A stretch of DNA of 62,136 bases from an uncultured Acidobacteriota bacterium (GCA_937864465.1 CALMJU010000059.1:1-62136); one strand, 5' to 3'. Positions 8,655 to 18,567 are shown, counted from the stretch's first letter. The notes: generated by a model not told the origin, from the sequence alone. Translations and numbers: made by a program.

Positions 8655-9532
8655 GACCCGCCGGCTAGCGGCGCGGGAACCGAGCCGAGGTCCAGGCGGA
8701 CCGCCAGGCGCCTTCCCTCGATCTCCGCGACGCCGAACGTGCCCGACGGGTCTCCGAAGACGATCCGACCCGGGCCTTCCGCGAGGACCGGGCGCAGCGG
8801 GTCGAGGTGCGCTCTGAGGTGCGCCAGGGCCTCCGCGGCGCGCTCCGGCGTCGGGTACTCCGCGACGATCCGGGTCGTCGTTCCGCCGCCCTCCTCCCGG
8901 TAGTCGCCGGCGACCGCGGTCACGCCCCCCGCGAGCAGGAGCACGTCCCCCTCTCCGAGCGTCGCGATCGCCTGGAGCCCGAACGGACCGCGCACGATCC
9001 GCGTCGAGCCCGGGACGAGCCCCTCGGAGGGAAGGAGCCCCAGCTCCGCGACCGGAGGCGCCGAGGGGATCCCTGCGGCGACCCGCTTCGCGAACTCGAC
9101 GAGCGCCGCGGCGGCCGCCGCGCTCCCGCTGTCGTTCCCGATCAGCACATAGCGGCGCCCCTTCACGAACGAGAGCTGCCACTTTCCCGCCGTGTGCCTC
9201 TCCTCGAAGCCGGGCGCCGGGGTCTCCCGCCCGCACTTGGCGAGGTAGATCCCGAGTGCCGCCGCCGCGTCCTCCATCCGGTAGACCTCTACGACGACGG
9301 TTTCCTCGCCGTCGCGGTACCGCGCGACCGTCGCCGCCTCGAAGCCGAGCTCGAGGAAGACCTCCGCGCCGCCGTCGATGTGGTCGTAGAGGGCGGCCCC
9401 CTCGAAGACCCTCGCCCCCTCGAAACGCGAGTAGCCGCCGATGCTCCCGTCTTCCGGGAGCGCCGCCGCGTCCCCCGCGGCCGCCGCGGGAACCGCCGCC
9501 GCGAGAAGCGCCGCCGCGAGCGCGCGCCTCAT
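8651..9532 (-). CDS. Exported DUF6599-like protein
   Basis: This 293-residue protein starts with a clean signal peptide, so it is probably periplasmic. The body contains ALYDHIDGGAEVFLELGFE and later KWQLSFVKGRRYVLIGND, resembling the DUF6599 family, for which no function is known; the assignment is from memory and tentative. The start at 9532 was chosen because the signal peptide begins there and the ATG overlaps the stop of the upstream DUF362 gene as ATGA, indicating translational coupling. The frame stays open further upstream, but that part is a shadow of the DUF362 gene. Confidence 0.8.
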   Translation of the reverse strand: MRRALAAALLAAAVPAAAAGDAAALPEDGSIGGYSRFEGARVFEGAALYDHIDGGAEVFLELGFEAATVARYRDGEETVVVEVYRMEDAAAALGIYLAKCGRETPAPGFEERHTAGKWQLSFVKGRRYVLIGNDSGSAAAAAALVEFAKRVAAGIPSAPPVAELGLLPSEGLVPGSTRIVRGPFGLQAIATLGEGDVLLLAGGVTAVAGDYREEGGGTTTRIVAEYPTPERAAEALAHLRAHLDPLRPVLAEGPGRIVFGDPSGTFGVAEIEGRRLAVRLDLGSVPAPLAGGS

Positions 9533-10752
9533 GCGCTCAGGACGCGGAGCTTCTCCGGGTCCACGACGCCGAGCCCCAGCTTCTCCGCCTGCCGGAGGTA
9601 GTCGGTGAACCGCGGGTGCTCGTTGACCTTGATCCCCATCTCCTTCCGCTTGGCGACGATCCGGCGGTGGCACTCGGCGTCGGCGGCGAACGGGTCGGTC
9701 GCGAAGTAGAGGGTGTGGTGGGCGTAGGTGAACTGCTCGTTCCCCATCGGGCCGCCCTCGTACAGCCCGCGGATCCCGTCGGTCACGTTGAGGACCAGCT
9801 TGTCGCGCACGGCGGGGGCAGCGAGGACCTCCGTGCAGACCCGGAAGAAGACCGGCTGGTGGAGCCGCCCCGTGTTGCAGATCGCCCCGTAGCCGAGGTT
9901 CTTCGTGGCGCAGGAGATGCCGTTCCCCGTGTTCTTGAACGACGAGAGGTTCACGATCTTCGTCAGCTCCTTCGTGACGAGCTTCCCGAAGTACGAGTAC
10001 TCGCCCCCGAAGACGTGCTGGTTCATGTACGCGTCGTCGCTGTCATAGCCCGGGACGTCCTTCGCCTCCACCCCCTTCGCGAGGTAGAAGGCCTCGCGGT
10101 CGAAGTTCTCGGCGCTCACGTGCTCGCCCCGGTCGTTCTTCCAGGACTTCCCCTCCGCGGCCATCGTCTGGAGGGAGGCGATCCGCACGCCCGGGAATCG
10201 CTCCGGCGTGTAGCCTGCGTCCTTCAGCATGTCGTCGAAGCGGTCCCAGATCACGACGTTCCGGCGCGGGAGGCCGCCCCTCTCGAGCCACGCGATGACG
10301 GCCTCGACGAGCTCGGGCTTGACGTGGATCAGGGGCGCGCCGACCGGATTGACCTTGATCCCGACGACGTCCCCCTTCTCGAAGAACATCGCGAAGCTCT
10401 TCCTCATGTTCTTGCCGGTCAGCGCCGTGACGCCGCGCTCGAACATCTCGGCGACGACCTTCGCGTCCACCTTCTCGTCCTTCAGGCACCGGACGTCCCG
10501 CACCGCCACGACCTTGCCCGGGAACGGGCCGGGGATCGCGTGCTTCCCCTTCGGCACCGCGAGGAAGTCGGCCAGGTTCGTCTCGACCTCCGGGGCCGGC
10601 TTGGGCGGGGGGGCCTCCTCTCCGAAGGCGGGGGGGACGCCGAGCACGACGCGCCCGGCGGCGACCACGCCGGCCGCGCCCAGCGTCCTGAGAAACTCGC
10701 GGCGGTCCGCTCCCAGAGCGGGGGTCATGGACACGTACCGGCGGCTCGTCAT
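9529..10752 (-). CDS. Tat-exported DUF362 protein
   Basis: This 407-residue protein carries a twin-arginine signal, ADRREFLRTLG at residues 15-25 followed by a hydrophobic stretch, so it should be exported folded. The mature part resembles DUF362, with GVTALTGKNMRKSFAMFF, VGIKVNPVG and the conserved LSSFKNTGNGISCATKNLGYGA region. DUF362 proteins are often near ferredoxin domains, but no CxxCxxC cluster is visible here. GGTGAGGAGG precedes the ATG. It lies 11 bp downstream of the ammonia-lyase gene and overlaps the next gene by 4 bp, so the three genes form one operon. Function is unknown. Confidence 0.88.
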   Translation of the reverse strand: MTSRRYVSMTPALGADRREFLRTLGAAGVVAAGRVVLGVPPAFGEEAPPPKPAPEVETNLADFLAVPKGKHAIPGPFPGKVVAVRDVRCLKDEKVDAKVVAEMFERGVTALTGKNMRKSFAMFFEKGDVVGIKVNPVGAPLIHVKPELVEAVIAWLERGGLPRRNVVIWDRFDDMLKDAGYTPERFPGVRIASLQTMAAEGKSWKNDRGEHVSAENFDREAFYLAKGVEAKDVPGYDSDDAYMNQHVFGGEYSYFGKLVTKELTKIVNLSSFKNTGNGISCATKNLGYGAICNTGRLHQPVFFRVCTEVLAAPAVRDKLVLNVTDGIRGLYEGGPMGNEQFTYAHHTLYFATDPFAADAECHRRIVAKRKEMGIKVNEHPRFTDYLRQAEKLGLGVVDPEKLRVLSA

Positions 10753-10763
10753 GGCGATCCTCC

Positions 10764-12296
10764 TCACCACGAGGTCCCGAGCGGCCCGACCTCGGCCTCG
10801 ACGGCCTCGAGAATCTCGCAGCGCTCCACGGCGGCTGCGATGGCGTTGTGGTCCGGGAACAGCGGCCGGTCCTCGTCGAGATGGGCGACCCGCTCGCGCA
10901 CCGCGGCCCTCGCCGCGAGGCAGCCCCTGCCCGGCGTGAACGTCCGGAAGTCGAGCGCCTGCGCCGCGGCCATCAGCTCGATGCCGAGGACCCCCCGTGC
11001 GTTGTCGAGGATCTGTCTCGTCTTGAGGGCGCCGTTCATCCCCATGCTGACGAAATCCTCCTGGTCCGCCGCGGCGGGGATCGACTGCACGCACGAAGGC
11101 GCGCTCAGGATCCTCTGCTCGACGATGAGCATGTCCGCCGTGTACTGGCTGAGCATCATCCCGGAGAACATCCCGGCGCCCTTCGTCAGGAACGCCGGGA
11201 GCCCGACCGAGAGCGCCGGGTTCAGGAGCCGGTTGAGGCGGCGCTCGGACAGCACCGACACCATGCAGATCCCCGCCCCCACCATGTCCATCGGCATGCT
11301 GATCGGCGTCCCCTGGAAGTTCGCGCCGGTGAGCACCCGGTCCTCCTCCCAGACGAAGATCGGGTTGTCCGCCACGCCGTTGAGCTCGATCTCGAGCTGC
11401 TCGCGAGCCCACCGCATCTGGTCGCGGAGCGCCCCCACGACCTGCGGAGTCGAGCGCATCGAGTAGGCATCCTGCACCTTGACCTTGAGCTTCCCGGTCC
11501 ACAGGTCGGAGCCCGTCATGATTTTCCGCAGGTTCGCGGCGGTCGTCATCGCCCCGCGGAAGCCTCGAAGCTCGTGGAGCTTGGGGTCGTACGGCTTCAT
11601 GTTGGCCATCAGCGCCTCGAGCGTCATCGAGGCGGCGATCTCGGCCTGCTGGACCCACCGCTCGGCGTCGTGGAGGAGCAGGCAGCCGATCCCGGTGATC
11701 AGGTTCGATCCGTTGATCGCTGCGAGCCCGTCGCGGGCCTCGAGGCCCGGCACCGGGATCCCGGCCCTCTCCATCGCGGCGCGCGTGGGCATCCGCTCCC
11801 CTCGGTAGAAGGACTCCCCCTCCCCCATGAGCGAGAGGGCCATCTGGCTCATCGGCGAGAGGTCGCCGCAGGCTCCCACGCTCCCCTTCTCGCACACGAC
11901 CGGGGTCACGCCGCGATTCAGCATCTCGACGTACGTGAGCGTGATCTCCGGGCGGCAGCCCGAGAACCCCCTGGCGTGAACGGCGATGCGGGACAGCATC
12001 GCGGCGCGAGCGTGCTCGATCGGGACCGGCTTCCCGATGCCGGCGGCGTGGTTGTAGATGAGGTACCGCTGGAACTGCTGGACCTGCTCGTCGGACAGCA
12101 CGATCTCCGAGAACTCCCCGATGCCCGTGTTGACCCCGTACATGATCTCCCGGGCGTCGACCTTCTTCTGGAGCATTCTCCTGCAGCTCCGGATCCGGTC
12201 CAGCGCCTCGGGGGCGAGCCGCACCTCCTCGCCGTGGCGGGCCACGCGGACGACGTCTTCGATCGTGAGGCTCTTCCCTGCGATGGTCACGGGCAT
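10764..12296 (-). CDS. MIO-type aromatic amino-acid ammonia-lyase with Ala-Cys-Gly
   Basis: This 510-residue protein belongs to the histidine/phenylalanine ammonia-lyase family, which eliminates ammonia from aromatic amino acids using an MIO cofactor made from an Ala-Ser-Gly tripeptide. The tripeptide here reads A142-C143-G144 in GSVGACGDLSP, a Cys where Ser is usual. Numbering aligns with classical HAL: Tyr53 (YGVNTG) and His83 are kept, but residue 82 is Asn rather than Ser. The late motif NFQGTPIS looks PAL-like, while QEDFVSM resembles the HAL QEDHVSM. Substrate is therefore uncertain: histidine is possible, but no hutU/hutI genes are nearby and several specificity positions differ. Confidence 0.9.
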   Translation of the reverse strand: MPVTIAGKSLTIEDVVRVARHGEEVRLAPEALDRIRSCRRMLQKKVDAREIMYGVNTGIGEFSEIVLSDEQVQQFQRYLIYNHAAGIGKPVPIEHARAAMLSRIAVHARGFSGCRPEITLTYVEMLNRGVTPVVCEKGSVGACGDLSPMSQMALSLMGEGESFYRGERMPTRAAMERAGIPVPGLEARDGLAAINGSNLITGIGCLLLHDAERWVQQAEIAASMTLEALMANMKPYDPKLHELRGFRGAMTTAANLRKIMTGSDLWTGKLKVKVQDAYSMRSTPQVVGALRDQMRWAREQLEIELNGVADNPIFVWEEDRVLTGANFQGTPISMPMDMVGAGICMVSVLSERRLNRLLNPALSVGLPAFLTKGAGMFSGMMLSQYTADMLIVEQRILSAPSCVQSIPAAADQEDFVSMGMNGALKTRQILDNARGVLGIELMAAAQALDFRTFTPGRGCLAARAAVRERVAHLDEDRPLFPDHNAIAAAVERCEILEAVEAEVGPLGTSW

Positions 12297-12399
12297 GGGG
12301 CGTCTCCGTCTCCAACGGTCGCGTGCGAAGCGGGACGATTCGGCGCGTTGGCGGACAGGGTACTACAGGGGCCGGTTCCGGCGCCCCACCGCCCCCGCG

Positions 12400-13497
12400 T
12401 CAGCGGGACCGGGCCACGTAGTCCCGGCGGAGGGCGTCGAGGAGCTCCTCCCGCCGGTCGTAGAGCCTCCGGAGCGGCCGGGGCTCCCGGCGGGTCGTCG
12501 CGTACGCCGCGAGGAGCGGCGCCACGATCGTCGTGTCCCCGTAGACGACGACCGCGTCGGACATCTTGTCCGGATCCACCTTCCCCCAGGAGACCGCCTC
12601 CCCGGGCGTCGCGCCCGACAGGCCGCCGGTGTCCGCCCTCGCGTCGGTGACCTGGACGAAGAAGTCGTGCCCCCGCTCCTCGAGCCCGAGCACCTCCTGG
12701 ATCTGGGGCTCCGTCTGGAGCACGAAGTTCTTGGGAGACCCGCCCCCCAGGATCAGCACGCTCGAGCGGCCTCCGCTCCGCTTCGCCGCATAGACGATGG
12801 CGGCGGTCTCGTTCACGTCGCGGGACACGTCGATCCTGGGGCCGCGGCTCCTCAGCCAGAGCTCCGCCACGTTCATCCCGATCGACGAGTCGCCCGGCGA
12901 GGAGACGTAGCAGGGCACGCCGCACCGGTAGGCGGTCGAGAGCACGCACGTGTCGGAGAGCCCGAGCTCGTCCTCGCGGGCCGCGAGGTACTTCCCGAGC
13001 AGGTGGTGGAGCTCGGCGGTCGACATGTCCTTCTGGAACTCCGGCGCGCGCAGCACCTCCCGGAGGTAGGCGTCGGTGCGGAGGAGCACCCGGTAGTCGA
13101 ACAGGACGTCGTAGATGCGCACGACGCCGTCCTCCCGGAGCTGCCGGTCGTCCACCCTGTGGTCGCCCTGGTGAAGCTCCAGGCTGAGGCCGAAGTGCGC
13201 GTCGTGGTAGAGGTTCGCCCCGGTGGACACGATCCAGTCCGCGAACCCGGCGCGGATCAGGGGAACGAGCACGGAACGGCCCAGCCCCGCCGGCGTGAGG
13301 GCCCCGGCGACGCTCACCCCCACCCAGCTCGAGGGGTCGAGCATCTTCTCCGTGAAGAGGCGGGCCGCTTTCTGGAGACGGCCCGCGTTGTAGGCGAGGA
13401 ACGTCTCGTCCACGAGGTCCGCCGCCGAGATCCCCCTCCGCACGGGGGAGGGGTCGATGCGCCTCCCGGTCAGCCATCGGTTCGCCGTGTCGGACAC
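12400..13497 (-). CDS. Deoxyhypusine-synthase-like protein
   Basis: This 365-residue protein is a bacterial member of the deoxyhypusine synthase family. Archaeal and eukaryotic enzymes transfer the aminobutyl group of spermidine to a lysine of IF5A; bacteria lack IF5A, so the acceptor here is unknown and a polyamine is a reasonable guess. Family features are [13 protein letters not shown] near residue 95, the catalytic-lysine block [10 protein letters not shown] and [13 protein letters not shown]. The GTG start at 13497 is favoured because GGAGGAGGAG lies just upstream; the frame extends further but the added residues are low-complexity. It is divergent from the sulfatase gene. Confidence 0.88.
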   Translation of the reverse strand: MSDTANRWLTGRRIDPSPVRRGISAADLVDETFLAYNAGRLQKAARLFTEKMLDPSSWVGVSVAGALTPAGLGRSVLVPLIRAGFADWIVSTGANLYHDAHFGLSLELHQGDHRVDDRQLREDGVVRIYDVLFDYRVLLRTDAYLREVLRAPEFQKDMSTAELHHLLGKYLAAREDELGLSDTCVLSTAYRCGVPCYVSSPGDSSIGMNVAELWLRSRGPRIDVSRDVNETAAIVYAAKRSGGRSSVLILGGGSPKNFVLQTEPQIQEVLGLEERGHDFFVQVTDARADTGGLSGATPGEAVSWGKVDPDKMSDAVVVYGDTTIVAPLLAAYATTRREPRPLRRLYDRREELLDALRRDYVARSR

Positions 13498-13584
13498 GCT
13501 CTCCTCCTCCGGATGGGACCCCCGCGAAGGCGGCCGAATGCTAACACGCGGGCGGGACTCGCGGCGGCCCGGCCCCGCGGGTGT

Positions 13585-13590
13585 TACCAT
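13585..13590 (+). promoter_or_regulatory. -10 box of the sulfatase-TPR gene
   Basis: TACCAT ends 7 nt before the ATG at 13598, in a short divergent intergenic region. No ribosome-binding site is visible between the two, consistent with leaderless translation. It is similar to the sites before ggt, murB and the heptosyltransferase gene. Confidence 0.4.
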
Positions 13591-13597
13591 TCCGGGC

Positions 13598-15703
13598 ATG
13601 CCTCCGGCTCGACGTCGAAGCGCGTTCTTCCTCGCCGTCCTCGGGCTCGCCGCCCTCGGGGCCGCGGGGTGCGGCGGCCCCGGGCGGTCGCCGGGCGGCG
13701 CCTCCGCGAAGGCCGGCCGCGACGTCCTCCTCGTCACGATCGACACGCTCCGGGAGGACGCGACGGGGTTCTCGGGCAGCGGCAAGGCGGAGACGCCCTC
13801 TCTCGACCGGCTGGCGAGGTCGGGACGCGTCTTCCCGTTCGCGCACGCGCACGCCGTGACGACCCTCCCGTCCCACGCGAGCATCCTCACGGGCCTCAAC
13901 CCGTACCAGCACGGCATCCGCGACAACGCGGGGTTCGTCCTTCGCCGGGACGTCCCGACGATGGCGACGGTCCTCCGCGCGTCCGGCTACGCGACCGCGG
14001 CCTTCGTCTCGGCCTTCACGCTGGACGCGCGATTCGGCCTCGGCTCCGGCTTCGACGTCTACGACGACCGGACCGCGGGGTACTCCGGAAGGATCTCGAC
14101 CATCGCGGAGCGTCCCGGGGAGACGACCGTCTCCGAGGCGCTCGCCTGGTGGGACGCCCAGGCGGGGCGGCCCCGCTTCCTCTGGGTCCACCTCTTCGCG
14201 CCGCACTTCCCGTACGAGCCGGGAGAGCCGTTCGCCTCGCGCCACGCGAAGGCGCCGTACTACGGCGAGGCGGAGCTGGCCGACGCGCAGATCGCGCCGC
14301 TGCTCGAGCGCGTCCGGGCCGGGTCCGCCGACGGTCCGGTCGTCGTCTTCACGTCCGACCACGGGGAGGCGCTCGGCGACCACGGAGAGCAGACCCACGG
14401 CGTGTTCGCGTACGAGGCGACGCTCCGAGTCCCCCTGGTGATCTGCGCGCCCGGCCTCGTCCCGGCAGGCGAGGACCCGAGGCCCGCTCGCCACGTCGAC
14501 GTGCTGCCCACCGTTCTCGACCTCCTCCGGATCGCTCCTCCAGGCGGGCTGCCCGGACGGTCGCTCGTCCCGGCGTGGGACGGGACCGACGACGGGTCGT
14601 ACTTCGAGGCGCTGACGTCCTGGCTCAACCGCGGGTGGGCCCCGCTCTACGGCCGCCTGGAGGGGAAGCGGAAGGCGATCGACCTTCCCGCGCCCGAGCT
14701 CTACGACCTCGAGGCCGACCCGCGGGAGTCCCGCAACCTGGCCCCGGGCGAGGCGCAGGCGATGCGGGCCATCCTGTCGCGCGTCCCCGCCGAGGCCCGG
14801 GGCTCGGCGCGGCGGGAGGTCCCGGATCCGGAGGTCGTCGAGCGTCTCGGGAGCCTCGGCTACGTCGCGGGACCGACGCCGCGCCCCCCTTCCTCCCTCG
14901 ACGAGGCGTCCGATCCGAAGCGCCAGATCGGGCTCATGACGCGGGTGGACGAGGCGGTCCTCCTCTACCGCGAGAAGCGCGACGCCCAGGGGGCGATCCG
15001 CGTCCTGCGGGAGATCCTCCGGCAGAGCCCGAGAATGGAGTACGTGAGCAAGCACCTCGCCGTGATCCTCGCGGAGCAGGGCCGCACGCAAGAAGCGGTC
15101 GCGGTCCTGTCCCGGGCGGTCGCGCTCGGCGTCGGCGGCGAGGACCTGGAGGGGAAGCTCGCCCTCGGCCTTCTGCAGACCGGCAAGGCCGAGGAGGCGT
15201 GGAAGCTCCTCGAGCGCCGGACCGACTCCGAGGATCCGGAGACGCAGCGGACGCTCGGCGTGATCCTCGCGACCCTGGGCCGTCCCCGGGAGGCCGAGGA
15301 CCGCTTTCTGAGGGCCCTCGCCATCGATCCGACGTTCCCGGCGGCGCGGGTCGATCTCGGCGTCCTCCTGCTGCAGCAGGGGCGCGAGGCGCAGGCCAAG
15401 GACGCCTTGCGGGCGGCGCTGTCGGAGGACGCCTACATTCCGGACGGCTGGAACGCGCTCGGCGCCCTGCTCGCGAAGGAGGGGGACCTCCGGGGCGCGG
15501 TGGAAGCGTGGGAGAGGGCGGTCCGGCTGAACCCGCGGCTCGTTCCGGCCTACCTGAATTTGGCCGTCGCCGCGGCGAAGCTCGGCGACCGAGAGCGGGC
15601 CGCAGCGGCGCTCGAGCGGCTGATCCCCCTCGTCCGGGGGGAATCGCGCAGGAATGCGGAGGCGATGCTCGCGAGGCTGCGCGCTCAGGATCCCGGGAGA
15701 TAG
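13598..15703 (+). CDS. Sulfatase-like lipoprotein with C-terminal TPR repeats
   Basis: This 701-residue protein is an alkaline-phosphatase-superfamily (sulfatase-fold) hydrolase fused to tetratricopeptide repeats. The lipobox GAAGC puts the lipidated Cys at residue 25. Catalytic-domain motifs are [14 protein letters not shown] (metal Asp), [12 protein letters not shown] and [18 protein letters not shown]. The formylglycine motif C-x-P-S-R is absent: Thr89 occupies the Cys/Ser position (T-L-P-S-H), so it may act as a phospho- or phosphoglycerol-transferase or phosphodiesterase rather than a true sulfatase. From about residue 445 to the end are TPR units with A-x-x-x-L-G and PxxP patterns. The substrate is not predictable. 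Confidence 0.88.
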   Translation: MPPARRRSAFFLAVLGLAALGAAGCGGPGRSPGGASAKAGRDVLLVTIDTLREDATGFSGSGKAETPSLDRLARSGRVFPFAHAHAVTTLPSHASILTGLNPYQHGIRDNAGFVLRRDVPTMATVLRASGYATAAFVSAFTLDARFGLGSGFDVYDDRTAGYSGRISTIAERPGETTVSEALAWWDAQAGRPRFLWVHLFAPHFPYEPGEPFASRHAKAPYYGEAELADAQIAPLLERVRAGSADGPVVVFTSDHGEALGDHGEQTHGVFAYEATLRVPLVICAPGLVPAGEDPRPARHVDVLPTVLDLLRIAPPGGLPGRSLVPAWDGTDDGSYFEALTSWLNRGWAPLYGRLEGKRKAIDLPAPELYDLEADPRESRNLAPGEAQAMRAILSRVPAEARGSARREVPDPEVVERLGSLGYVAGPTPRPPSSLDEASDPKRQIGLMTRVDEAVLLYREKRDAQGAIRVLREILRQSPRMEYVSKHLAVILAEQGRTQEAVAVLSRAVALGVGGEDLEGKLALGLLQTGKAEEAWKLLERRTDSEDPETQRTLGVILATLGRPREAEDRFLRALAIDPTFPAARVDLGVLLLQQGREAQAKDALRAALSEDAYIPDGWNALGALLAKEGDLRGAVEAWERAVRLNPRLVPAYLNLAVAAAKLGDRERAAAALERLIPLVRGESRRNAEAMLARLRAQDPGR

Positions 15704-15756
15704 GCGGTCCCCTCCGCCCCGCTTGGGGAGGGATCCCTCTCTCTCCCGCCGGCGGC

Positions 15757-15762
15757 TATACT
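15757..15762 (+). promoter_or_regulatory. -10 box of the M2 peptidase gene
   Basis: TATACT lies 47 nt before the ATG at 15810, within the 106-bp gap after the sulfatase gene. The leader it implies contains a GGAG ribosome-binding site. No strong -35 box is seen. Confidence 0.4.
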
Positions 15763-15809
15763 GCCGCCCTCTCGCCGATCGACCGGGATCGGCCGCACGG
15801 AGACGCGCC

Positions 15810-17633
15810 ATGAGCCCTCGCACCGCCCGTCGCCTCGTCCCCATGCTCGCCCTCGTCGCGACGCTCGCCGCCCCCGCGCTCGGGGGCCCGGCCGCCGAGC
15901 CGGCGCCCCCGACCGCCGAGGAGGCGCGGGCCTTCCTCGCCTCCGCGGAGCGCGACCTGCTCGACCTCTGGACCCGCGCGGAGCGGGCCGCCTGGGTCCT
16001 CAGCACGTTCATCACGGACGACACCGAGAAGATCGCCGCCGACGCCCGGAAGGACGTCATCGCCGCGACGATGAAGCTCGCGGCCGAGGCCACCCGCTTC
16101 GACGGACTGAAGCTCCCGGACGACGTGGCCCGCAAGCTGATGCTCCTCAAGGTCTCGCTGTCGCTCGTGGCGCCGAGCGACCCCGCCAAGCAGGCGGAGC
16201 TCGCCGAGATCGCGGCCTCCATGGAGGGGGCCTACGGCAAGGGGACCTGGTGCCCGGCCGGAGGCGGCTGCCTCGACATCGGCGAGATCGAGAAGCGCCT
16301 CGCGGCGACCCGGGACCCGAAGGAGGCGCTCGATCTCTGGCTCGGGTGGCATGCCGTCGGGCCGCCGCTCCGGCCGAAGTACGAGCGGTTCGTGACGCTC
16401 GCCAACGAGGGGGCGAGAGAGCTCCGGTTCTCCGACCTCGGAGCGCTGTGGCGATCCGGGTACGACATGCCCCCGGACGCGTTCGCGGCCGAGGTCGATC
16501 GCCTCTGGTCACAGGTCCGGCCCCTCTACGAGTCGCTCCACTGCTACGTGCGGTCGAAGCTCCAGGAGCAGTACGGCAAGGACCTCGTGCCCGACGGGAA
16601 GCCGATCCCGGCGCACCTGCTCGGCAACCTGTGGGCCCAGGAGTGGGGGAACCTGTACGACCTCGTGAAGCCCCCGGCGGACGACCCGGGCTACGACCCG
16701 ACGTCCCTCCTGCGCGCGAAGGGCCTGGACGCGAGGGGGATGGTGCGCTACGGCGAGGCGTTCTTCGGGTCGCTCGGGTTCGCGCCGCTCCCCGCGACGT
16801 TCTGGGAGCGCTCCCTGCTGACGAAGCCGAGGGACCGGGACGTCGTGTGCCACGCGAGCGCGTGGGACATCGACTGGAAGGACGATCTCCGGTTGAAGAT
16901 GTGCATCGAGATCACGGGCCAGGACTTCGTCACGGTCCACCACGAGCTGGGACACAACTTCTACCAGCGGGCGTACAACCGGCAGCCGCCCCTCTTCCGG
17001 AACGGGGCGCACGACGGATTCCACGAGGCGATCGGCGACGCGGTCGCCCTGTCCATCACGCCAGAGTACCTCGCGGAGGTCGGCTTGCTGGACCGGGTCC
17101 CCCCGGCCGAAGGAGACCTCGGGCTGCTCCTCCGGATGGCGCTCGACAAGGTCGCCTTCCTCCCCTTCGGCGTGATGATCGACCAGTGGCGGTGGAAGGT
17201 CTTCTCCGGCGAGATCCCGCCGTCGGGCTACAACGCGGGCTGGTGGGCGCTGAAGGAGAAGTACCAGGGGGTCGCGCCTCCGGCGCCCCGCACCGAGGCG
17301 GACTTCGACCCGGGCGCCAAGTACCACGTTCCGGCGAACACTCCCTACACGCGCTACTTCCTCGCCGGCGTGATGCAGTTCCAGTTCCATCGCGCGCTTT
17401 GCGAGGCGGCGGGCCAGAGCGGGCCGCTCCACCGGTGCTCGATCTACGGCGACAGGGAGACGGGAGCGAAGCTGATCCGCATGCTCGAGATGGGGCAGAG
17501 CCGTCCGTGGCCCGACGCCCTGGAGGCCCTGACGGGAGAGCGCCGGATGGACGCCACCGCGATCCTCGACTACTTCGCGCCGCTCCAACGCTGGCTCGAC
17601 GAGCAGAACCGGGGGAAGGCCTGCGGCTGGTGA
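15810..17633 (+). CDS. M2-family peptidyl-dipeptidase (ACE-like)
   Basis: This 607-residue zinc metalloprotease resembles angiotensin-converting enzyme, which removes dipeptides from the C termini of oligopeptides. A signal peptide ending near ALGGPAAEP places it in the periplasm. The zinc site HELGH is at residues 378-382, with the third ligand Glu in [10 protein letters not shown] about 25 residues later. The supporting ACE block [20 protein letters not shown] and the [24 protein letters not shown] region near the end are present. The start at 15810 was chosen for the signal peptide and the upstream GGAG. It could feed dipeptides to the OPT and POT transporters in the window. Confidence 0.94.
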   Translation: MSPRTARRLVPMLALVATLAAPALGGPAAEPAPPTAEEARAFLASAERDLLDLWTRAERAAWVLSTFITDDTEKIAADARKDVIAATMKLAAEATRFDGLKLPDDVARKLMLLKVSLSLVAPSDPAKQAELAEIAASMEGAYGKGTWCPAGGGCLDIGEIEKRLAATRDPKEALDLWLGWHAVGPPLRPKYERFVTLANEGARELRFSDLGALWRSGYDMPPDAFAAEVDRLWSQVRPLYESLHCYVRSKLQEQYGKDLVPDGKPIPAHLLGNLWAQEWGNLYDLVKPPADDPGYDPTSLLRAKGLDARGMVRYGEAFFGSLGFAPLPATFWERSLLTKPRDRDVVCHASAWDIDWKDDLRLKMCIEITGQDFVTVHHELGHNFYQRAYNRQPPLFRNGAHDGFHEAIGDAVALSITPEYLAEVGLLDRVPPAEGDLGLLLRMALDKVAFLPFGVMIDQWRWKVFSGEIPPSGYNAGWWALKEKYQGVAPPAPRTEADFDPGAKYHVPANTPYTRYFLAGVMQFQFHRALCEAAGQSGPLHRCSIYGDRETGAKLIRMLEMGQSRPWPDALEALTGERRMDATAILDYFAPLQRWLDEQNRGKACGW

Positions 17634-17667
17634 CCTGTCCCGCGGCGGATCGGGATCGAGAGCCCGG

Positions 17668-18567
17668 TCAGCCGTCTCCGCGGGGATCGAGGAGCCGCCA
17701 GAAATCGGGCGTCCTCCGGAAGTGCAGGTGGGCGAAGCGTCCGGTCGCGACGTACCGGCGGGCGCATTCCAGGACGGCGTCCGCGAGGTCCGGGATCGCG
17801 TGGGGAAGCGCCGCGCACGAGACCAGCGAGGCGGTCGCGAGCACCGGCGTCAGATCCTCGAGCCTCGGCTCCTCGGCCCGGAAGAGCCGGAAGATCCCGG
17901 CGACCGGGAACAGGGATCCCGGCGGCTTCGGCGGCGCCTGCTCGAAGCTGGCGAACGGGAGCGCGGGGGCGGCCCACCTGCCTCCCTCCGGCAGGATCAC
18001 GGCGAGATCGTCCCCCAGGTCCTCCGCGACCCCCCTGGAGAGCGCGACGGCGGTCGTCTTCCCGGACCGCGAGGGGCCGGCGAGGAGGTACGCGCTCCCT
18101 TCGCGCAGCGCCCCCGCTGCGTGGATCGCAAGCCCCCCCTCCGAGGCGGCGAGCCTCACGACCGCGCACCGCACGGCGTTCTCCACGATCCTCTCCGCCG
18201 GCTCGTCGGAGGCGTCGGCGAGGGCGAGGCGCCAGGCGCGAGGGTCGTCCTCGGGCGTCATGGCGAAGTGGTACGAGCGGACGCACGGTCTCTCTCCCTC
18301 CAGCGTCCCCTCGATGCGGTAACGCTCCATCCGCTCCCAGTGCGGGAGCCAGAGACCGGACGCGCCGCGGACCGCGCGCAGGAGCAGCGTGCAGGCGCCC
18401 CCTTCCTCCGCGAGGAACGGGCGCCAGCGCCTCGCGAGGCCCGAGACGAGCGCGCCGTCAAGCCCCGCCACCCGGATGCGCCAGCGCCCGAGCTCGAGCG
18501 AGATCTCGCCGCCTCCCACCGGGGTCTCGCAGGCGAGGACCTTCTTCGCGAAGCCCCCTTCGCACAT
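17668..18567 (-). CDS. HprK/PEPCK-like P-loop protein
   Basis: This 299-residue protein has a Walker A motif of the HPr-kinase type, GPSRSGKTT at residues 164-172, preceded by GLAIHAAGALREG and followed by EDLGDDLAVI, which fits the second acidic motif. Stand-alone proteins of this kind are widespread in bacteria; some sit beside PqqD-like or peptide-modification genes, but none is here. It is not canonical HprK, which has a separate N-terminal domain and acts on HPr. The first 150 residues are unassigned. A TACACT -10 candidate ends 8 nt before the ATG. The target is unknown. Confidence 0.8.
   Translation of the reverse strand: MCEGGFAKKVLACETPVGGGEISLELGRWRIRVAGLDGALVSGLARRWRPFLAEEGGACTLLLRAVRGASGLWLPHWERMERYRIEGTLEGERPCVRSYHFAMTPEDDPRAWRLALADASDEPAERIVENAVRCAVVRLAASEGGLAIHAAGALREGSAYLLAGPSRSGKTTAVALSRGVAEDLGDDLAVILPEGGRWAAPALPFASFEQAPPKPPGSLFPVAGIFRLFRAEEPRLEDLTPVLATASLVSCAALPHAIPDLADAVLECARRYVATGRFAHLHFRRTPDFWRLLDPRGDG

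Noticed and set aside
13862-13880. Formylglycine sulfatase motif
   Set aside because: The C/S-x-P-S-R signature is missing; the position is Thr in T-L-P-S-H.
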